In this document: piece after piece, positions 39,081 to 47,892 of the stretch
Layout: every line of letters begins with the position of its first letter
Position numbering within the stretch: the stretch's first letter is position 1
Assembly: GCF_005860775.1 (NCBI RefSeq)
Contig: NZ_VCHQ01000011.1
Coordinates: forward strand, 124,001 to 188,000
Direction: 5' to 3'
DNA from: Klebsiella indica
GTDB lineage: Bacteria > Pseudomonadota > Gammaproteobacteria > Enterobacterales > Enterobacteriaceae
DNA length: 64,000 nucleotides
Translations under genes and position numbers: made by a program
The notes under the pieces: generated by a model
The model's input: only the letters and a program-made list of their open reading frames with translations
The model's database searches: none
What the model was told of the DNA's origin: nothing

Positions 39081-41765
39081 ATGAGTGATGAGCCGCTGCG
39101 CCCGGACCCTGACCACCTTCTGGAACACACCGCCGCACCGCACCGGGGAAAACTGAAAATCTTCTTTGGCGCCTGCGCGGGCGTCGGGAAAACCTGGGCG
39201 ATGCTGGCGGAAGCGCAGCGGCTGCGCGGTCAGGACCTGGATATTTTGATCGGCGTGGTGGAAACCCACGGGCGTAAAGAGACGGCGGCGATGCTTGACG
39301 GGCTCAGCGTCCTTCCCCTGCGCCGCCTTTCCCACCGAGGGCGCTACGTTAAAGAGTTTGATCTGGACGGCGCGCTGGCTCGCCGCCCGGCGCTGATCCT
39401 CATCGATGAACTGGCGCATAACAACGCGCCCGGCTCACGTCATCCCAAACGCTGGCAGGACGTAGAGGAACTTCTGGAAGCCGGAATTGATGTCTTTACC
39501 ACCGTCAACGTCCAGCACCTGGAGAGCCTGAATGATGTGGTCAGCGGCATCACCGGCGTTCAGGTCCGCGAAACCGTCCCCGATCCGTTCTTCGATGCCG
39601 CCGACGAAGTGGTGCTGGTGGATCTGCCGCCTGACGATCTGCGGGCGCGCCTGAAAGAAGGCAAGGTTTATATTGCCGGTCAGGCCGAACGCGCCATTGA
39701 ACATTTCTTTCGTAAAGGTAATCTGATTGCCCTGCGTGAACTGGCGCTGCGCCGCACGGCCGACCGGGTGGACGATCAGATGCGCGCCTGGCGGGGCCAT
39801 CCTGGCGAAGAGAAAGTATGGCATACCCGCGACGCCATTCTGCTGTGCATCGGACACAACACCGGTAGTGAAAAACTGGTGCGCGCCGCCGCGCGGCTGG
39901 CAGCCCGCCTCGGTAGCGTCTGGCACGCGGTGTATGTCGAAACCCCGGCGCTGCATCGTCTGCCGGAAAAGCAGCGACGCGCCATCTTAAGCGCCCTGCG
40001 CCTGGCGCAGGAGCTGGGGGCAGAGACCGCCACTCTCTCCGATCCTGCGGCAGAAAAAGCGGTTGTGCATTACGCCCGGGAGCATAATCTCGGCAAAATT
40101 GTGCTGGGCCATCCCACAACGCGGCGCTGGTGGCGCAGCGATTCGTTTGCCGATCGGCTGGCGAAACTGGCCCCGGATCTCGATCAGATAGTGGTGGCGA
40201 TCGATGACCCGCCAGTTCGCCCGCTTAGCAGCTCATCGGACACCCGAACGTTTAAGGATAAGTGGCGGGTACAAATCCAGGGCTGTCTGGTTGCCATCGC
40301 CTTATGTGCGCTGACGACGATCATCGCCATACAGTGGATGGTCGCTTTTGATGCCGCTAACCTGGTGATGCTGTACCTGCTGGGCGTGGTGATTATCGCC
40401 CTGTTTTTCGGGCGCTGGCCCTCGGTGGTCGCCACCTTTATTAACGTCGCCAGCTTCGATCTCTTTTTTATCGCGCCTCGCGGTACGCTTGCCGTTTCCA
40501 ATGTGCAATACCTGTTAACTTTCGCCGTGATGCTGACAGTGGGTCTGGTGATTGGTAACCTGACGGCAGGCGTACGCTATCAGGCACGGGTTGCCCGTTA
40601 TCGCGAACAACGCACACGCCATCTGTACGAGATGTCCAAAGCGCTGGCGGTAGGGCGAAGCAAGCAGGATATCGCCGCCACCAGCGAACGGTTTATCACC
40701 TCCACGTTTCAGGCTCGTAGTCAGGTGTTATTGCCGGACGAAAACGGCACGCTAACGCCGCTGACGCACCAGCAAGGCATCACACCCTGGGATGACGCCA
40801 TCGCCCGATGGAGTTTTGATAAAGGCCTGCCAGCCGGGGCGGGCACCGATACCCTGCCCGGCGTGCCGTATCAAATCCTGCCGTTAAAAAGCGCCGACAA
40901 AACGCACGGGCTGGTGGTAGTGGAGCCGGGTAATCTTCGCCAGTTGATGATCCCGGAGCAACAGCGGTTACTGGAAACATTCACCCTGCTGGTCGCCAGC
41001 GCGCTGGAGCGCCTGACGCTGACCGCCAGCGAAGAGCTGGCGCGACTCGCCAGCGAGCGCGAGAGCGTTCGCAACGCCCTGCTCGCCGCCCTATCCCATG
41101 ATCTGCGCACGCCGCTGACGGTGCTGTTTGGTCAGGCGGAAATTTTAACCCTTGATTTAGCAAGTGAAGGATCGCCTCACGCTCGCCAGGCCAGCGAAAT
41201 TCGCCAGCATGTGCTCAACACTACCCGGCTGGTGAATAACCTGCTGGATATGGCGCGAATCCAGTCCGGCGGCTTTAATCTTAAAAAAGAGTGGCTGACG
41301 CTTGAAGAGATCGTTGGCAGCGCTCTGCAAATGCTGGAGCCAGGGCTCTCCCGTCCGGTTAACCTGTCGTTGCCTGAGCCGCTGACGCTGGTGTACGTTG
41401 ACGGCCCGCTGTTCGAGCGGGTGCTGATTAACCTGCTGGAAAACGCCGTCAAGTACGCCGGTTCACAGGCGGAGATCGGCATTAATGCTCATATTGCAGG
41501 CCAGTATCTCCAGCTTGAGGTGTGGGATAATGGTCCCGGCATTCCGGACGGGCAGGAGAAAAGCATCTTCGACAAATTTGCCCGCGGGAATAAAGAGTCG
41601 GCGGTACCGGGCGTTGGCCTGGGGCTGGCTATTTGCCAGGCAATTGTTGAAGTGCACGGCGGAACGATTTCCGCGCATAATCGTCCGCAAGGCGGAGCCT
41701 GTTTCCGTGTTACACTCCCGCAGGAAACCGCACCTGAATTTGAAGATTTTCATGAGGATATGTGA
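39081..41765 (+). CDS. kdpD: Potassium sensor histidine kinase KdpD
   Basis: This sensor kinase responds to low potassium or osmotic stress and phosphorylates KdpE. The N-terminal KdpD domain has a Walker A motif (GACAGVGKTWAML). A USP-like domain (about 250-370) comes next, then four close membrane helices (about 400-500) and a GAF-like segment. The kinase core has the phospho-His in ALSHDLRTPLTVL (about 673), an N-box (NLLENAVKYAG) and G-boxes. 894 aa, normal. Begins one base after the kdpC stop. Confidence 0.98.
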   Translation: MSDEPLRPDPDHLLEHTAAPHRGKLKIFFGACAGVGKTWAMLAEAQRLRGQDLDILIGVVETHGRKETAAMLDGLSVLPLRRLSHRGRYVKEFDLDGALARRPALILIDELAHNNAPGSRHPKRWQDVEELLEAGIDVFTTVNVQHLESLNDVVSGITGVQVRETVPDPFFDAADEVVLVDLPPDDLRARLKEGKVYIAGQAERAIEHFFRKGNLIALRELALRRTADRVDDQMRAWRGHPGEEKVWHTRDAILLCIGHNTGSEKLVRAAARLAARLGSVWHAVYVETPALHRLPEKQRRAILSALRLAQELGAETATLSDPAAEKAVVHYAREHNLGKIVLGHPTTRRWWRSDSFADRLAKLAPDLDQIVVAIDDPPVRPLSSSSDTRTFKDKWRVQIQGCLVAIALCALTTIIAIQWMVAFDAANLVMLYLLGVVIIALFFGRWPSVVATFINVASFDLFFIAPRGTLAVSNVQYLLTFAVMLTVGLVIGNLTAGVRYQARVARYREQRTRHLYEMSKALAVGRSKQDIAATSERFITSTFQARSQVLLPDENGTLTPLTHQQGITPWDDAIARWSFDKGLPAGAGTDTLPGVPYQILPLKSADKTHGLVVVEPGNLRQLMIPEQQRLLETFTLLVASALERLTLTASEELARLASERESVRNALLAALSHDLRTPLTVLFGQAEILTLDLASEGSPHARQASEIRQHVLNTTRLVNNLLDMARIQSGGFNLKKEWLTLEEIVGSALQMLEPGLSRPVNLSLPEPLTLVYVDGPLFERVLINLLENAVKYAGSQAEIGINAHIAGQYLQLEVWDNGPGIPDGQEKSIFDKFARGNKESAVPGVGLGLAICQAIVEVHGGTISAHNRPQGGACFRVTLPQETAPEFEDFHEDM

Positions 41766-42439
41766 CCAACGTTCTGATAGTTGAAGATGAACAGGCTATT
41801 CGCCGCTTTCTGCGCAGCGCGCTGGAAAGTGACGGGCTGCGCGTGTATGAGGCAGAAACGTTAAATCGCGGCCTGCTGGAAGCTGCCACGCGAAAACCCG
41901 ATCTCATCATTCTTGATCTTGGCCTGCCTGACGGCGACGGCATCGATTTTATTCGCGATCTGCGGCAGTGGAGCGCAATTCCGTTGATTGTGCTTTCTGC
42001 GCGTAGTGAAGAGAGCGACAAAATCGCCGCGCTGGATGCGGGCGCTGACGACTATCTGAGTAAACCCTTCGGCATCGGCGAACTGCAGGCGCGCTTACGC
42101 GTGGCGCTGCGACGTCACGCCAGCGGCCCTTCTTCCGAACCCATCGTACAGTTTTCCAGCGTAAAAGTGGATTTAGCCGCACACCTTGTTCGTCGCGATG
42201 AAGAGGAGATTCACCTGACGCCGATCGAATTCCGTCTGCTGGCCGTACTGCTCAATAACGCCGGAAAAGTGCTGACTCAGCGCCAACTGTTAAATCAGGT
42301 CTGGGGACCGAACGCGGTCGAGCACAGTCACTATTTGCGTATTTATATGGGCCACCTGCGACAGAAGCTGGAGCTGGATCCGGCTCGTCCCCGCCATTTC
42401 ATTACCGAAACCGGGATTGGCTATCGCTTTATGCCATGA
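41762..42439 (+). CDS. kdpE: Response regulator KdpE
   Basis: This OmpR-family activator of kdpFABC has a receiver domain with phospho-Asp in LIILDLGLPDGDG (about residue 52) and Lys in YLSKPFGIGEL, and a C-terminal winged helix ending IGYRFMP. It uses a GTG start at 41762 that overlaps the kdpD stop (GTGA). 225 aa, complete. Confidence 0.97.
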   Translation: MTNVLIVEDEQAIRRFLRSALESDGLRVYEAETLNRGLLEAATRKPDLIILDLGLPDGDGIDFIRDLRQWSAIPLIVLSARSEESDKIAALDAGADDYLSKPFGIGELQARLRVALRRHASGPSSEPIVQFSSVKVDLAAHLVRRDEEEIHLTPIEFRLLAVLLNNAGKVLTQRQLLNQVWGPNAVEHSHYLRIYMGHLRQKLELDPARPRHFITETGIGYRFMP

Positions 42440-42440
42440 A

Positions 42441-42515
42441 TTCGTGACCTTCCTCGGCTGGACGCTGTATGGACTGGTATCGCCGCGCTTTGAGCTGAAA
42501 AACAAACACGGTTAA
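42441..42515 (+). pseudogene. potE: 3' remnant of potE (24 codons)
   Basis: One base after the kdpE stop, an open frame reads FVTFL then GWTLYGLVSPRFELKNKHG and a TAA. From memory this is the C-terminal end of E. coli PotE, the putrescine-ornithine antiporter. Strand and place fit, since speF-potE lies between kdp and pgm in relatives. The rest of potE and all of speF are missing. It has no start of its own. Confidence 0.75.
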
Positions 42516-42552
42516 AAAAAAGCCCGGTAGCGATAACTAACGCTTACCGGGC
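42514..42552 (-). terminator. Terminator after pgm
   Basis: Read on the minus strand, GCCCGGTAAGCG and CGCTACCGGGC pair around TTAGTTAT and are followed by eight T. A REP-like palindrome (42553-42597) lies between it and pgm. Confidence 0.75.
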
Positions 42553-42597
42553 CTACGATCGTTGTTGTAGGCCGGGCCGCACTACCGCCCGGCACAC
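42553..42597. repeat. REP-like palindrome between potE remnant and pgm
   Basis: Contains gtaggccgggccgcactaccgcccggc, with pairing GCCGGGC/GCCCGGC arms, typical of REP units behind convergent genes. Confidence 0.6.
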
Positions 42598-42606
42598 AAA
42601 CCGCAC

Positions 42607-44247
42607 TTACGCGTTTTTCAGCACTTCGCTGACAATCTCAACCGCTTCTTTTTCGATCTGCTTGCGGTGTTCCTCACCGAGGAAGCTTTCGCAATAGATC
42701 TTATACGCGTCTTCCGTACCAGAAGGCCGCGCGGCAAACCAGCCGTTGTCGGTCATCACCTTCAGGCCGCCAATGGCCGCGCCGTTACCCGGCGCCGCCG
42801 TCAGACGCGCGGTGATCGGATCGCCCGCCAGCGTGCTGGCGCTGACCATTTCCGGAGAGAGCTTAGACAGCGCCGCTTTCTGCGCGGAGGTCGCGCTTGC
42901 CTGCAAACGGTTATAGCTCGGCGCGCCAAAGCGGGCCGCCAGCTCGTTGTAGTGCTCCTGCGGGTTTTTCCCGGTGACGGCCGTGATTTCCGCCGCCAGC
43001 AGGCACATGATGATGCCGTCTTTATCGGTAGACCACGGCGTGCCGTCGAAACGCAGGAAAGAAGCCCCGGCGCTCTCTTCGCCGCCGAAGCCGAAGCTGC
43101 CGTCGAACAGACCGTCGACGAACCATTTAAAGCCGACCGGCACTTCCACCAGTTTACGCCCCAAATCGTTCACTACGCGGTCGATCATCGCGGAAGAGAC
43201 CAGCGTTTTACCGACCGCCACCTCTTTGCCCCACTGCGGGCGGTGCCGGAACAGATAGTTGATCGCGACCGCCAGATAGTGGTTCGGGTTCATCAGCCCA
43301 GCCGGAGTCACGATGCCGTGGCGGTCATAGTCCGGGTCGTTGGCGAACGCCAGATCGAACTTATCACGCAGCGCCAGCAGACCCGCCATCGCGCACTCGG
43401 AGGAACAGTCCATACGGATTGCGCCGTCTTTGTCGAGATGCATAAAGCGGAACGTCTGATCAACGTGATCGTTAACGATAGTCAGGTTCAGGTTGTAGTG
43501 CTTAGCAATACGCTTCCAGTATTCGATACCGGAACCGCCCAGCGGATCAACGCCCAGCGTCAGGCCCGCTTTCTGAATCGCCGTCATATCGACGATATCC
43601 GCCAGCCCTTCGATAAACGGCTGCACCAGATCCTGCTCTTTCACATGTCCGGAGGCCAGTGCGGCATCCAGGGAAATGCGCTTCACGCCCTGCAAACCTG
43701 CAGCAAGCAGTTCGTTGGCCCGGTTTTCTACCACTTTAGTGACGTTGGTATCTGCCGGGCCGCCATTTGGCGGATTGTATTTGATACCGCCGTCTTCCGG
43801 CGGGTTATGAGAGGGAGTAATGACAATCCCGTCAGCCTGTGGCCCGCCGTTTTCATTATGCACCAGAATCGCATTCGAAATCGCTGGTGTCGGAGTAAAA
43901 CCGTTGTTTTCCTGCACGATGACATCAACACCGTTTGCCGCCAGCACTTCTAGTACGGAAATGAAAGCCGGTTCGGATAATGCGTGGGTGTCCTTCCCGA
44001 CGTAGCATGGGCCGGTGATCCCGTTCTTCGCGCGGTCTTCGGCAATTGCCTGCGCAATCGCCAGAATATGCTGCTCGTTGAAGTTGTGGCGCGCCGCGCT
44101 GCCGCGGTGACCGGAGGTACCAAACTTCACTGCATGTTCCGCGTTGCCTACATCCGGCTTCAGCACATAGTACTGGGCAGTCAGTTGGGCGACGTTAATC
44201 AAATCACTCTGTTGCGCAGGTTGACCTGCGCGCTTATCGATTGCCAT
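42607..44247 (-). CDS. pgm: Phosphoglucomutase Pgm
   Basis: It interconverts glucose 1- and 6-phosphate, feeding UDP-glucose and galactose metabolism. Alpha-D-phosphohexomutase family; the phospho-Ser lies in [17 protein letters not shown] (about 146), the metal site in [10 protein letters not shown] and the phosphate-binding [13 protein letters not shown] near the end. Start [13 protein letters not shown] (44247, AAGGA upstream) gives 546 aa as in E. coli. It starts 32 bp after seqA. Confidence 0.97.
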   Translation of the reverse strand: MAIDKRAGQPAQQSDLINVAQLTAQYYVLKPDVGNAEHAVKFGTSGHRGSAARHNFNEQHILAIAQAIAEDRAKNGITGPCYVGKDTHALSEPAFISVLEVLAANGVDVIVQENNGFTPTPAISNAILVHNENGGPQADGIVITPSHNPPEDGGIKYNPPNGGPADTNVTKVVENRANELLAAGLQGVKRISLDAALASGHVKEQDLVQPFIEGLADIVDMTAIQKAGLTLGVDPLGGSGIEYWKRIAKHYNLNLTIVNDHVDQTFRFMHLDKDGAIRMDCSSECAMAGLLALRDKFDLAFANDPDYDRHGIVTPAGLMNPNHYLAVAINYLFRHRPQWGKEVAVGKTLVSSAMIDRVVNDLGRKLVEVPVGFKWFVDGLFDGSFGFGGEESAGASFLRFDGTPWSTDKDGIIMCLLAAEITAVTGKNPQEHYNELAARFGAPSYNRLQASATSAQKAALSKLSPEMVSASTLAGDPITARLTAAPGNGAAIGGLKVMTDNGWFAARPSGTEDAYKIYCESFLGEEHRKQIEKEAVEIVSEVLKNA

Positions 44248-44279
44248 TGCCTGATCCTTCTGGTGCAAAAGTTAAACAA

Positions 44280-44828
44280 CTAGATCGTACCGCAAACCTT
44301 TTCGATCAATTCCGCGGGGAACTGCATTGATTGCATGATATGTTCGATCATGCTGCATTTGCGACCGGTATTGGTATTTGTAATCACCCACCATGGCGTA
44401 CCCGGAACCTGCTTAGGTTTCGTCTGATTACCGTTTTTCTGTAGCGTCTTCTCATCTTCTGCAAAATAGACGCGGGTACGCCCGTGCAAAGACTCGGTGG
44501 CCTCCGCAAACCCTTTGCTGTCTAAAGAATAGAGGGTGGTCAGAATCAGCATGAAACGGTTTACCGCACGCTTTTGTTCAGCGTACTCATCAGACAACAG
44601 CAGTTCGCGCATCGCGCGGACTTTATCTTTCAGAGGATTAACGGGTTTCACTTCAACGACAGGCGCTGGCTCGGGAGCCGGGGTAGCTTTCGCTACCGGT
44701 GCAGCGGACTGAGGAACGGCGGAAAACTTCAACATGCGCCGTAAAATGTCGGATGCGCTCTCGCCAATATGCTTGGTGTGGCTGGCAATATAGCTATAGA
44801 GTTCATCATCAACTTCGATTGTTTTCAT
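44280..44828 (-). CDS. seqA: Negative modulator of replication initiation SeqA
   Basis: SeqA binds hemimethylated GATC clusters, sequesters oriC after initiation and organises new DNA. The N-terminal oligomerisation helix-turn-helix (MKTIEVDDELYSYIASHTKHIGES) is followed by a linker rich in Pro/Ala/Val. The C-terminal DNA-binding domain contains GRTRVYFAEDEKTLQKNGNQTKPKQVPGTPWWV. Start at MKTIEV (44828), 182 aa. Upstream of pgm and divergent from ybfF. Confidence 0.97.
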   Translation of the reverse strand: MKTIEVDDELYSYIASHTKHIGESASDILRRMLKFSAVPQSAAPVAKATPAPEPAPVVEVKPVNPLKDKVRAMRELLLSDEYAEQKRAVNRFMLILTTLYSLDSKGFAEATESLHGRTRVYFAEDEKTLQKNGNQTKPKQVPGTPWWVITNTNTGRKCSMIEHIMQSMQFPAELIEKVCGTI

Positions 44829-45012
44829 CTTAATCCAGTGCGATATCTTTTTCTGAATACAAGTTGTCGGGATTATAGGGGCAAATCCCAACCGCGGATA
44901 GCGTCAAACCAGGATGGCGGCAAAACTCGGAAATCTTCCGGTTCTTGCAGCCGAATGGCAGAATGTCCAACATAATACCCTAACCCGACGGAGCGAAAAA
45001 AAGAACTTTGCC

Positions 45013-45786
45013 ATGAAATTAAATAGCCGAATACAATCTGCACAGAATCCGCATAATCATCCCCCTGTCGTCCTGGTCCACGGCCTTTTTGGCAGCCTGG
45101 ATAACCTTGGGATCCTCGCCCGCGATCTGGTCGCCGATCACGATATTTTGCAGGTTGATATGCGAAACCACGGCCTTTCGCCGCGCGCGCCGGAAATGAC
45201 CTATGCCGCGATGGCGCAGGATCTGCTGGACACCCTCAATGAATGTCAGATAGAAAAAGCGGTCTTTATTGGCCATTCTATGGGCGGCAAGGCGGTCATG
45301 GCGCTAAGCGCGCTGGCTCCTGAACGCATTGCAGGTCTGGTGATCATTGATATCGCCCCCGTGAATTATCACGTCCGCCGTCATGATGAAATCTTCGCCG
45401 CCATCAATGCCGTAACCGATGCCGGCGCGAGTACCCGCCAACAGGCAGCAGTGATTATGCGCGAGCACCTTCACGAAGAAGGGGTGATTCAGTTTCTGCT
45501 GAAGTCTTTTGTCGATAGCCAGTGGCGTTTTAACGTACCGGCTCTGTGGGAGCAGTATGACAATATCGTCGGCTGGCAAACTATCCCGGCCTGGCCTCAC
45601 CCGGCGCTGTTTATCCCCGGTGGCAACTCCCCTTACGTGACCGATGCTTACCGCGATGCCCTGCTGGCGCAATTTCCCCAGGCCCGGGCGCACGTCATTG
45701 CCGGCGCCGGGCATTGGGTGCATGCCGAAAAGCCGGAGGCCGTGATACGGGCAATTCGCCGATATTTGCTCACCCTCGGCGCATAA
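45013..45786 (+). CDS. ybfF: Alpha/beta-hydrolase esterase YbfF
   Basis: This esterase in E. coli acts on short and medium acyl chains, including acyl-CoAs in vitro. It has the oxyanion motif LVHGLFGSLDNLG, nucleophile Ser in FIGHSMGGKAV (about 91) and catalytic His in GAGHWVHAEKP. The start at MKLNSRIQSAQ (45013) matches the family; the in-frame extension into the seqA promoter is rejected. 257 aa. Confidence 0.94.
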   Translation: MKLNSRIQSAQNPHNHPPVVLVHGLFGSLDNLGILARDLVADHDILQVDMRNHGLSPRAPEMTYAAMAQDLLDTLNECQIEKAVFIGHSMGGKAVMALSALAPERIAGLVIIDIAPVNYHVRRHDEIFAAINAVTDAGASTRQQAAVIMREHLHEEGVIQFLLKSFVDSQWRFNVPALWEQYDNIVGWQTIPAWPHPALFIPGGNSPYVTDAYRDALLAQFPQARAHVIAGAGHWVHAEKPEAVIRAIRRYLLTLGA

Positions 45787-45919
45787 CTGGCTAAAATCTG
45801 CCCGACCGCGCGGCAGAATGTCTGCGGTCGTTGGCGCATCGCATTGCCTGATGTATGATGGCGCGCTATCTGCGTCGGCTATACCCGACAGCTTGTTTCC
45901 CCCGAAGTCACTCTGAATC

Positions 45920-46213
45920 ATGGCAAAAGAACAAACGGACCGTACGACATTAGATTTGTTCGCAACTGAGCGTCGGCCGGGTAGACCGAAAACCAATCCG
46001 CTTTCACGCGATGAACAACTGCGCATCAATAAACGCAATCAGCTTAAACGCGATAAAGTTCGCGGATTGAAGCGCGTTGAGTTAAAACTGAATGCCGATA
46101 TCGTCGATGAGCTGAATGAGCTGGCCGAAGCCCGTCGTATGACCCGCAGCGATCTGATAGAAGAGATACTGATGAACCAACTGGCGGCCTTGCGCAGCCA
46201 CGATAACGCCTGA
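45920..46213 (+). CDS. ybfE: LexA-regulated-type small DNA-binding protein YbfE
   Basis: A 97-aa basic protein of the CopB-like/ribbon-helix-helix type. The N-terminus [24 protein letters not shown] is conserved, and [18 protein letters not shown] plus [16 protein letters not shown] look like a dimeric RHH fold. Described in E. coli as part of the SOS regulon, but I see no clear LexA box in the 133 bp upstream. Function unknown. Confidence 0.9.
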   Translation: MAKEQTDRTTLDLFATERRPGRPKTNPLSRDEQLRINKRNQLKRDKVRGLKRVELKLNADIVDELNELAEARRMTRSDLIEEILMNQLAALRSHDNA

Positions 46214-46362
46214 AACCTTCAAAAAATAACCTTTCATGTAGCAGAGTGTGCAGTTGGGCGCGATTGCTGTTTCCGCGCCCTTCTCAGTTCTGCTATGATT
46301 GCCCTTATCTGCAGGCATTAAGCCATTACCACATCATTAAGTTTCAAGAGGTTATTTTACTC

Positions 46363-46893
46363 ATGGCTATCATCGGCATCTTTTTTGGCAGCGACACCGG
46401 CAACACCGAAAATATTGCAAAAATGATTCAAAAGCAGCTTGGTAAAGATGTTGCTGAAGTCCACGACATTGCCAAAAGCAGCAAAGAAGATCTGGAAGGC
46501 CACGACATTCTGCTGCTCGGCATCCCGACCTGGTATTACGGTGAAGCCCAATGCGACTGGGATGATTTTTTCCCTACGCTGGAAGAGATAGATTTCAATG
46601 GCAAGCTGGTCGCGCTTTTTGGCTGCGGCGATCAGGAAGACTACGCAGAATATTTTTGTGACGCGCTGGGGACTATCCGCGATATCATTGAGCCTCGCGG
46701 CGCGACTATCGTGGGTCACTGGCCGACAGCTGGCTACCATTTTGAAGCGTCTAAAGGCCTGGTCGATGATGACCACTTCGTCGGCCTGGCTATCGACGAA
46801 GACCGTCAGCCGGAACTGACTAATGAACGTGTCGACAAATGGGTAAAACAGATTTCTGAAGAACTGCATCTTGAAGAAATCAAGAATGCCTGA
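46363..46893 (+). CDS. fldA: Flavodoxin 1 FldA
   Basis: An essential FMN electron carrier for biotin, methionine, isoprenoid and ribonucleotide-reductase pathways. The FMN phosphate loop is [13 protein letters not shown], with isoalloxazine-binding loops [15 protein letters not shown] and [16 protein letters not shown]. The start at MAIIGIFFG (46363) gives 176 aa; the longer in-frame extension is not real. It precedes fur, as in E. coli, where some fur mRNA starts at fldA. Confidence 0.97.
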   Translation: MAIIGIFFGSDTGNTENIAKMIQKQLGKDVAEVHDIAKSSKEDLEGHDILLLGIPTWYYGEAQCDWDDFFPTLEEIDFNGKLVALFGCGDQEDYAEYFCDALGTIRDIIEPRGATIVGHWPTAGYHFEASKGLVDDDHFVGLAIDEDRQPELTNERVDKWVKQISEELHLEEIKNA

Positions 46894-46898
46894 GTCTG

Positions 46899-47032
46899 TA
46901 CCCGTCATACGGTCTGTTGCATCTGCGTTGACAATACTCGCTCATCCCCGGGCCTTGCCCTGCGAGGCCAGCGCAAGCGCTGTTCAAAACGGTTAACCGT
47001 TTTGTCCTGCAACTTGAATTAGTGAGGGGATA
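46899..47032. repeat. ERIC-type element between fldA and fur
   Basis: Ends match ERIC (TACCCGTCATAC at the left; CCTGCAACTTGAATTAGTGAGGGGATA at the right). The centre is different and GC-rich, with a perfect palindrome AAAACGGTTAACCGTTTT. It probably is a composite or diverged member. Confidence 0.7.
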
Positions 47033-47201
47033 AACAACATAATCGACAGATTTTTTTGCATTAATAGACAAAAGCAATCAAAGATATAGCTACAAGTTTT
47101 TAACTTTTAATCACATATCTGTACAATGTCCTCTGATTTAACGAGGTCACGTAAAGTGCTTTTGCAGCGAATGCCTCGTTTTTGACAGTATACAAGGCCC
47201 G

Positions 47202-47327
47202 ATGCTTGCGGTTTTCATTTCGCCATGGCAGTTCTATAATGATACGCATTACATCGGGTTATTCTCTGTATTACTTCCGCTCATGGAAGTAGATCGTTTA
47301 GCAACAGGACAGATTCCGCATGACTGA
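47202..47327 (+). CDS. Possible upstream frame coupled to fur (uof-like)
   Basis: An open frame of 41 codons ends in TGA at 47325-47327, overlapping the fur start (ATGACTGA). Its C-terminus MEVDRLATGQIPHD occupies the fur leader. E. coli fur has such a leader frame (uof), through which RyhB controls fur translation. The main fur -10 (47235-47240) lies downstream of this ATG. From that promoter a later start is needed (an in-frame ATG is at 47283), or translation must come from fldA read-through mRNA. Confidence 0.35.
   Translation: MLAVFISPWQFYNDTHYIGLFSVLLPLMEVDRLATGQIPHD
47235..47253 (+). promoter_or_regulatory. fur promoter -10 with overlapping Fur box
   Basis: TATAAT (47235-47240) with TTTTCA 17 bp upstream forms a promoter. 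TATAATGATACGCATTACA matches 14 of 19 positions of the Fur box, in line with autoregulation. Confidence 0.65.
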
Positions 47328-47766
47328 CAACAATACCGCATTAAAGAAAGCTGGCCTGAAAGTGACCCTTCCGAGATTAAAAATCCTGGAAGTCCTGCAG
47401 GAACCGGATAACCATCATGTCAGCGCGGAAGACTTATATAAACGCCTGATTGATATGGGGGAAGAAATTGGTCTGGCAACCGTTTATCGCGTACTGAACC
47501 AGTTTGACGATGCTGGCATCGTTACCCGCCATAATTTCGAAGGCGGTAAATCCGTTTTTGAACTGACGCAGCAACATCACCACGATCACCTGATTTGCCT
47601 CGATTGCGGCAAAGTGATCGAATTTAGTGATGATTCCATTGAAGCGCGCCAGCGTGAAATTGCCGCCAAACACGGTATTCGTCTGACTAACCACAGCCTG
47701 TACCTGTACGGCCACTGTGCGGAAGGCGATTGCCGCGAAGATGAGCACGCTCACGACACCAAGTAA
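47320..47766 (+). CDS. fur: Ferric uptake regulator Fur
   Basis: This Fe2+-dependent repressor of iron uptake has an N-terminal winged helix (KVTLPRLKILEVLQEP). Regulatory and structural metal sites follow in HHHDHLICLDCGKVIEFSD (Cys pair) and GHCAEGDCREDEHAH. 148 aa. A strong terminator (AAAAGCCAGCC/GGCTGGCTTTTTT) follows. Confidence 0.98.
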   Translation: MTDNNTALKKAGLKVTLPRLKILEVLQEPDNHHVSAEDLYKRLIDMGEEIGLATVYRVLNQFDDAGIVTRHNFEGGKSVFELTQQHHHDHLICLDCGKVIEFSDDSIEARQREIAAKHGIRLTNHSLYLYGHCAEGDCREDEHAHDTK

Positions 47767-47778
47767 TATGTCGCACTG

Positions 47779-47807
47779 AAAAGCCAGCCGCATCAGGCTG
47801 GCTTTTT
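47779..47807 (+). terminator. fur terminator
   Basis: AAAAGCCAGCC-GCATCA-GGCTGGCTTTTTT, a perfect stem with a T tail 12 bases after the fur stop. Confidence 0.9.
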
Positions 47808-47892
47808 TATCTGTTGAACTCGCCCACGCGCTCCCCGCCATCCCTGTGCTAATCTCATGTAAGTTCTGTCTGACCTCTTCCGGAGAATCGAA

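Noticed and set aside
42667-43953. 428-codon + strand frame opposite pgm
   Set aside because: Arg/His-rich shadow of pgm; Pgm has all its catalytic motifs on the minus strand.
45787-45919. LexA box upstream of ybfE
   Set aside because: No sequence close to CTGT-N8-ACAG was found in this interval, although ybfE is described as SOS-linked in E. coli.
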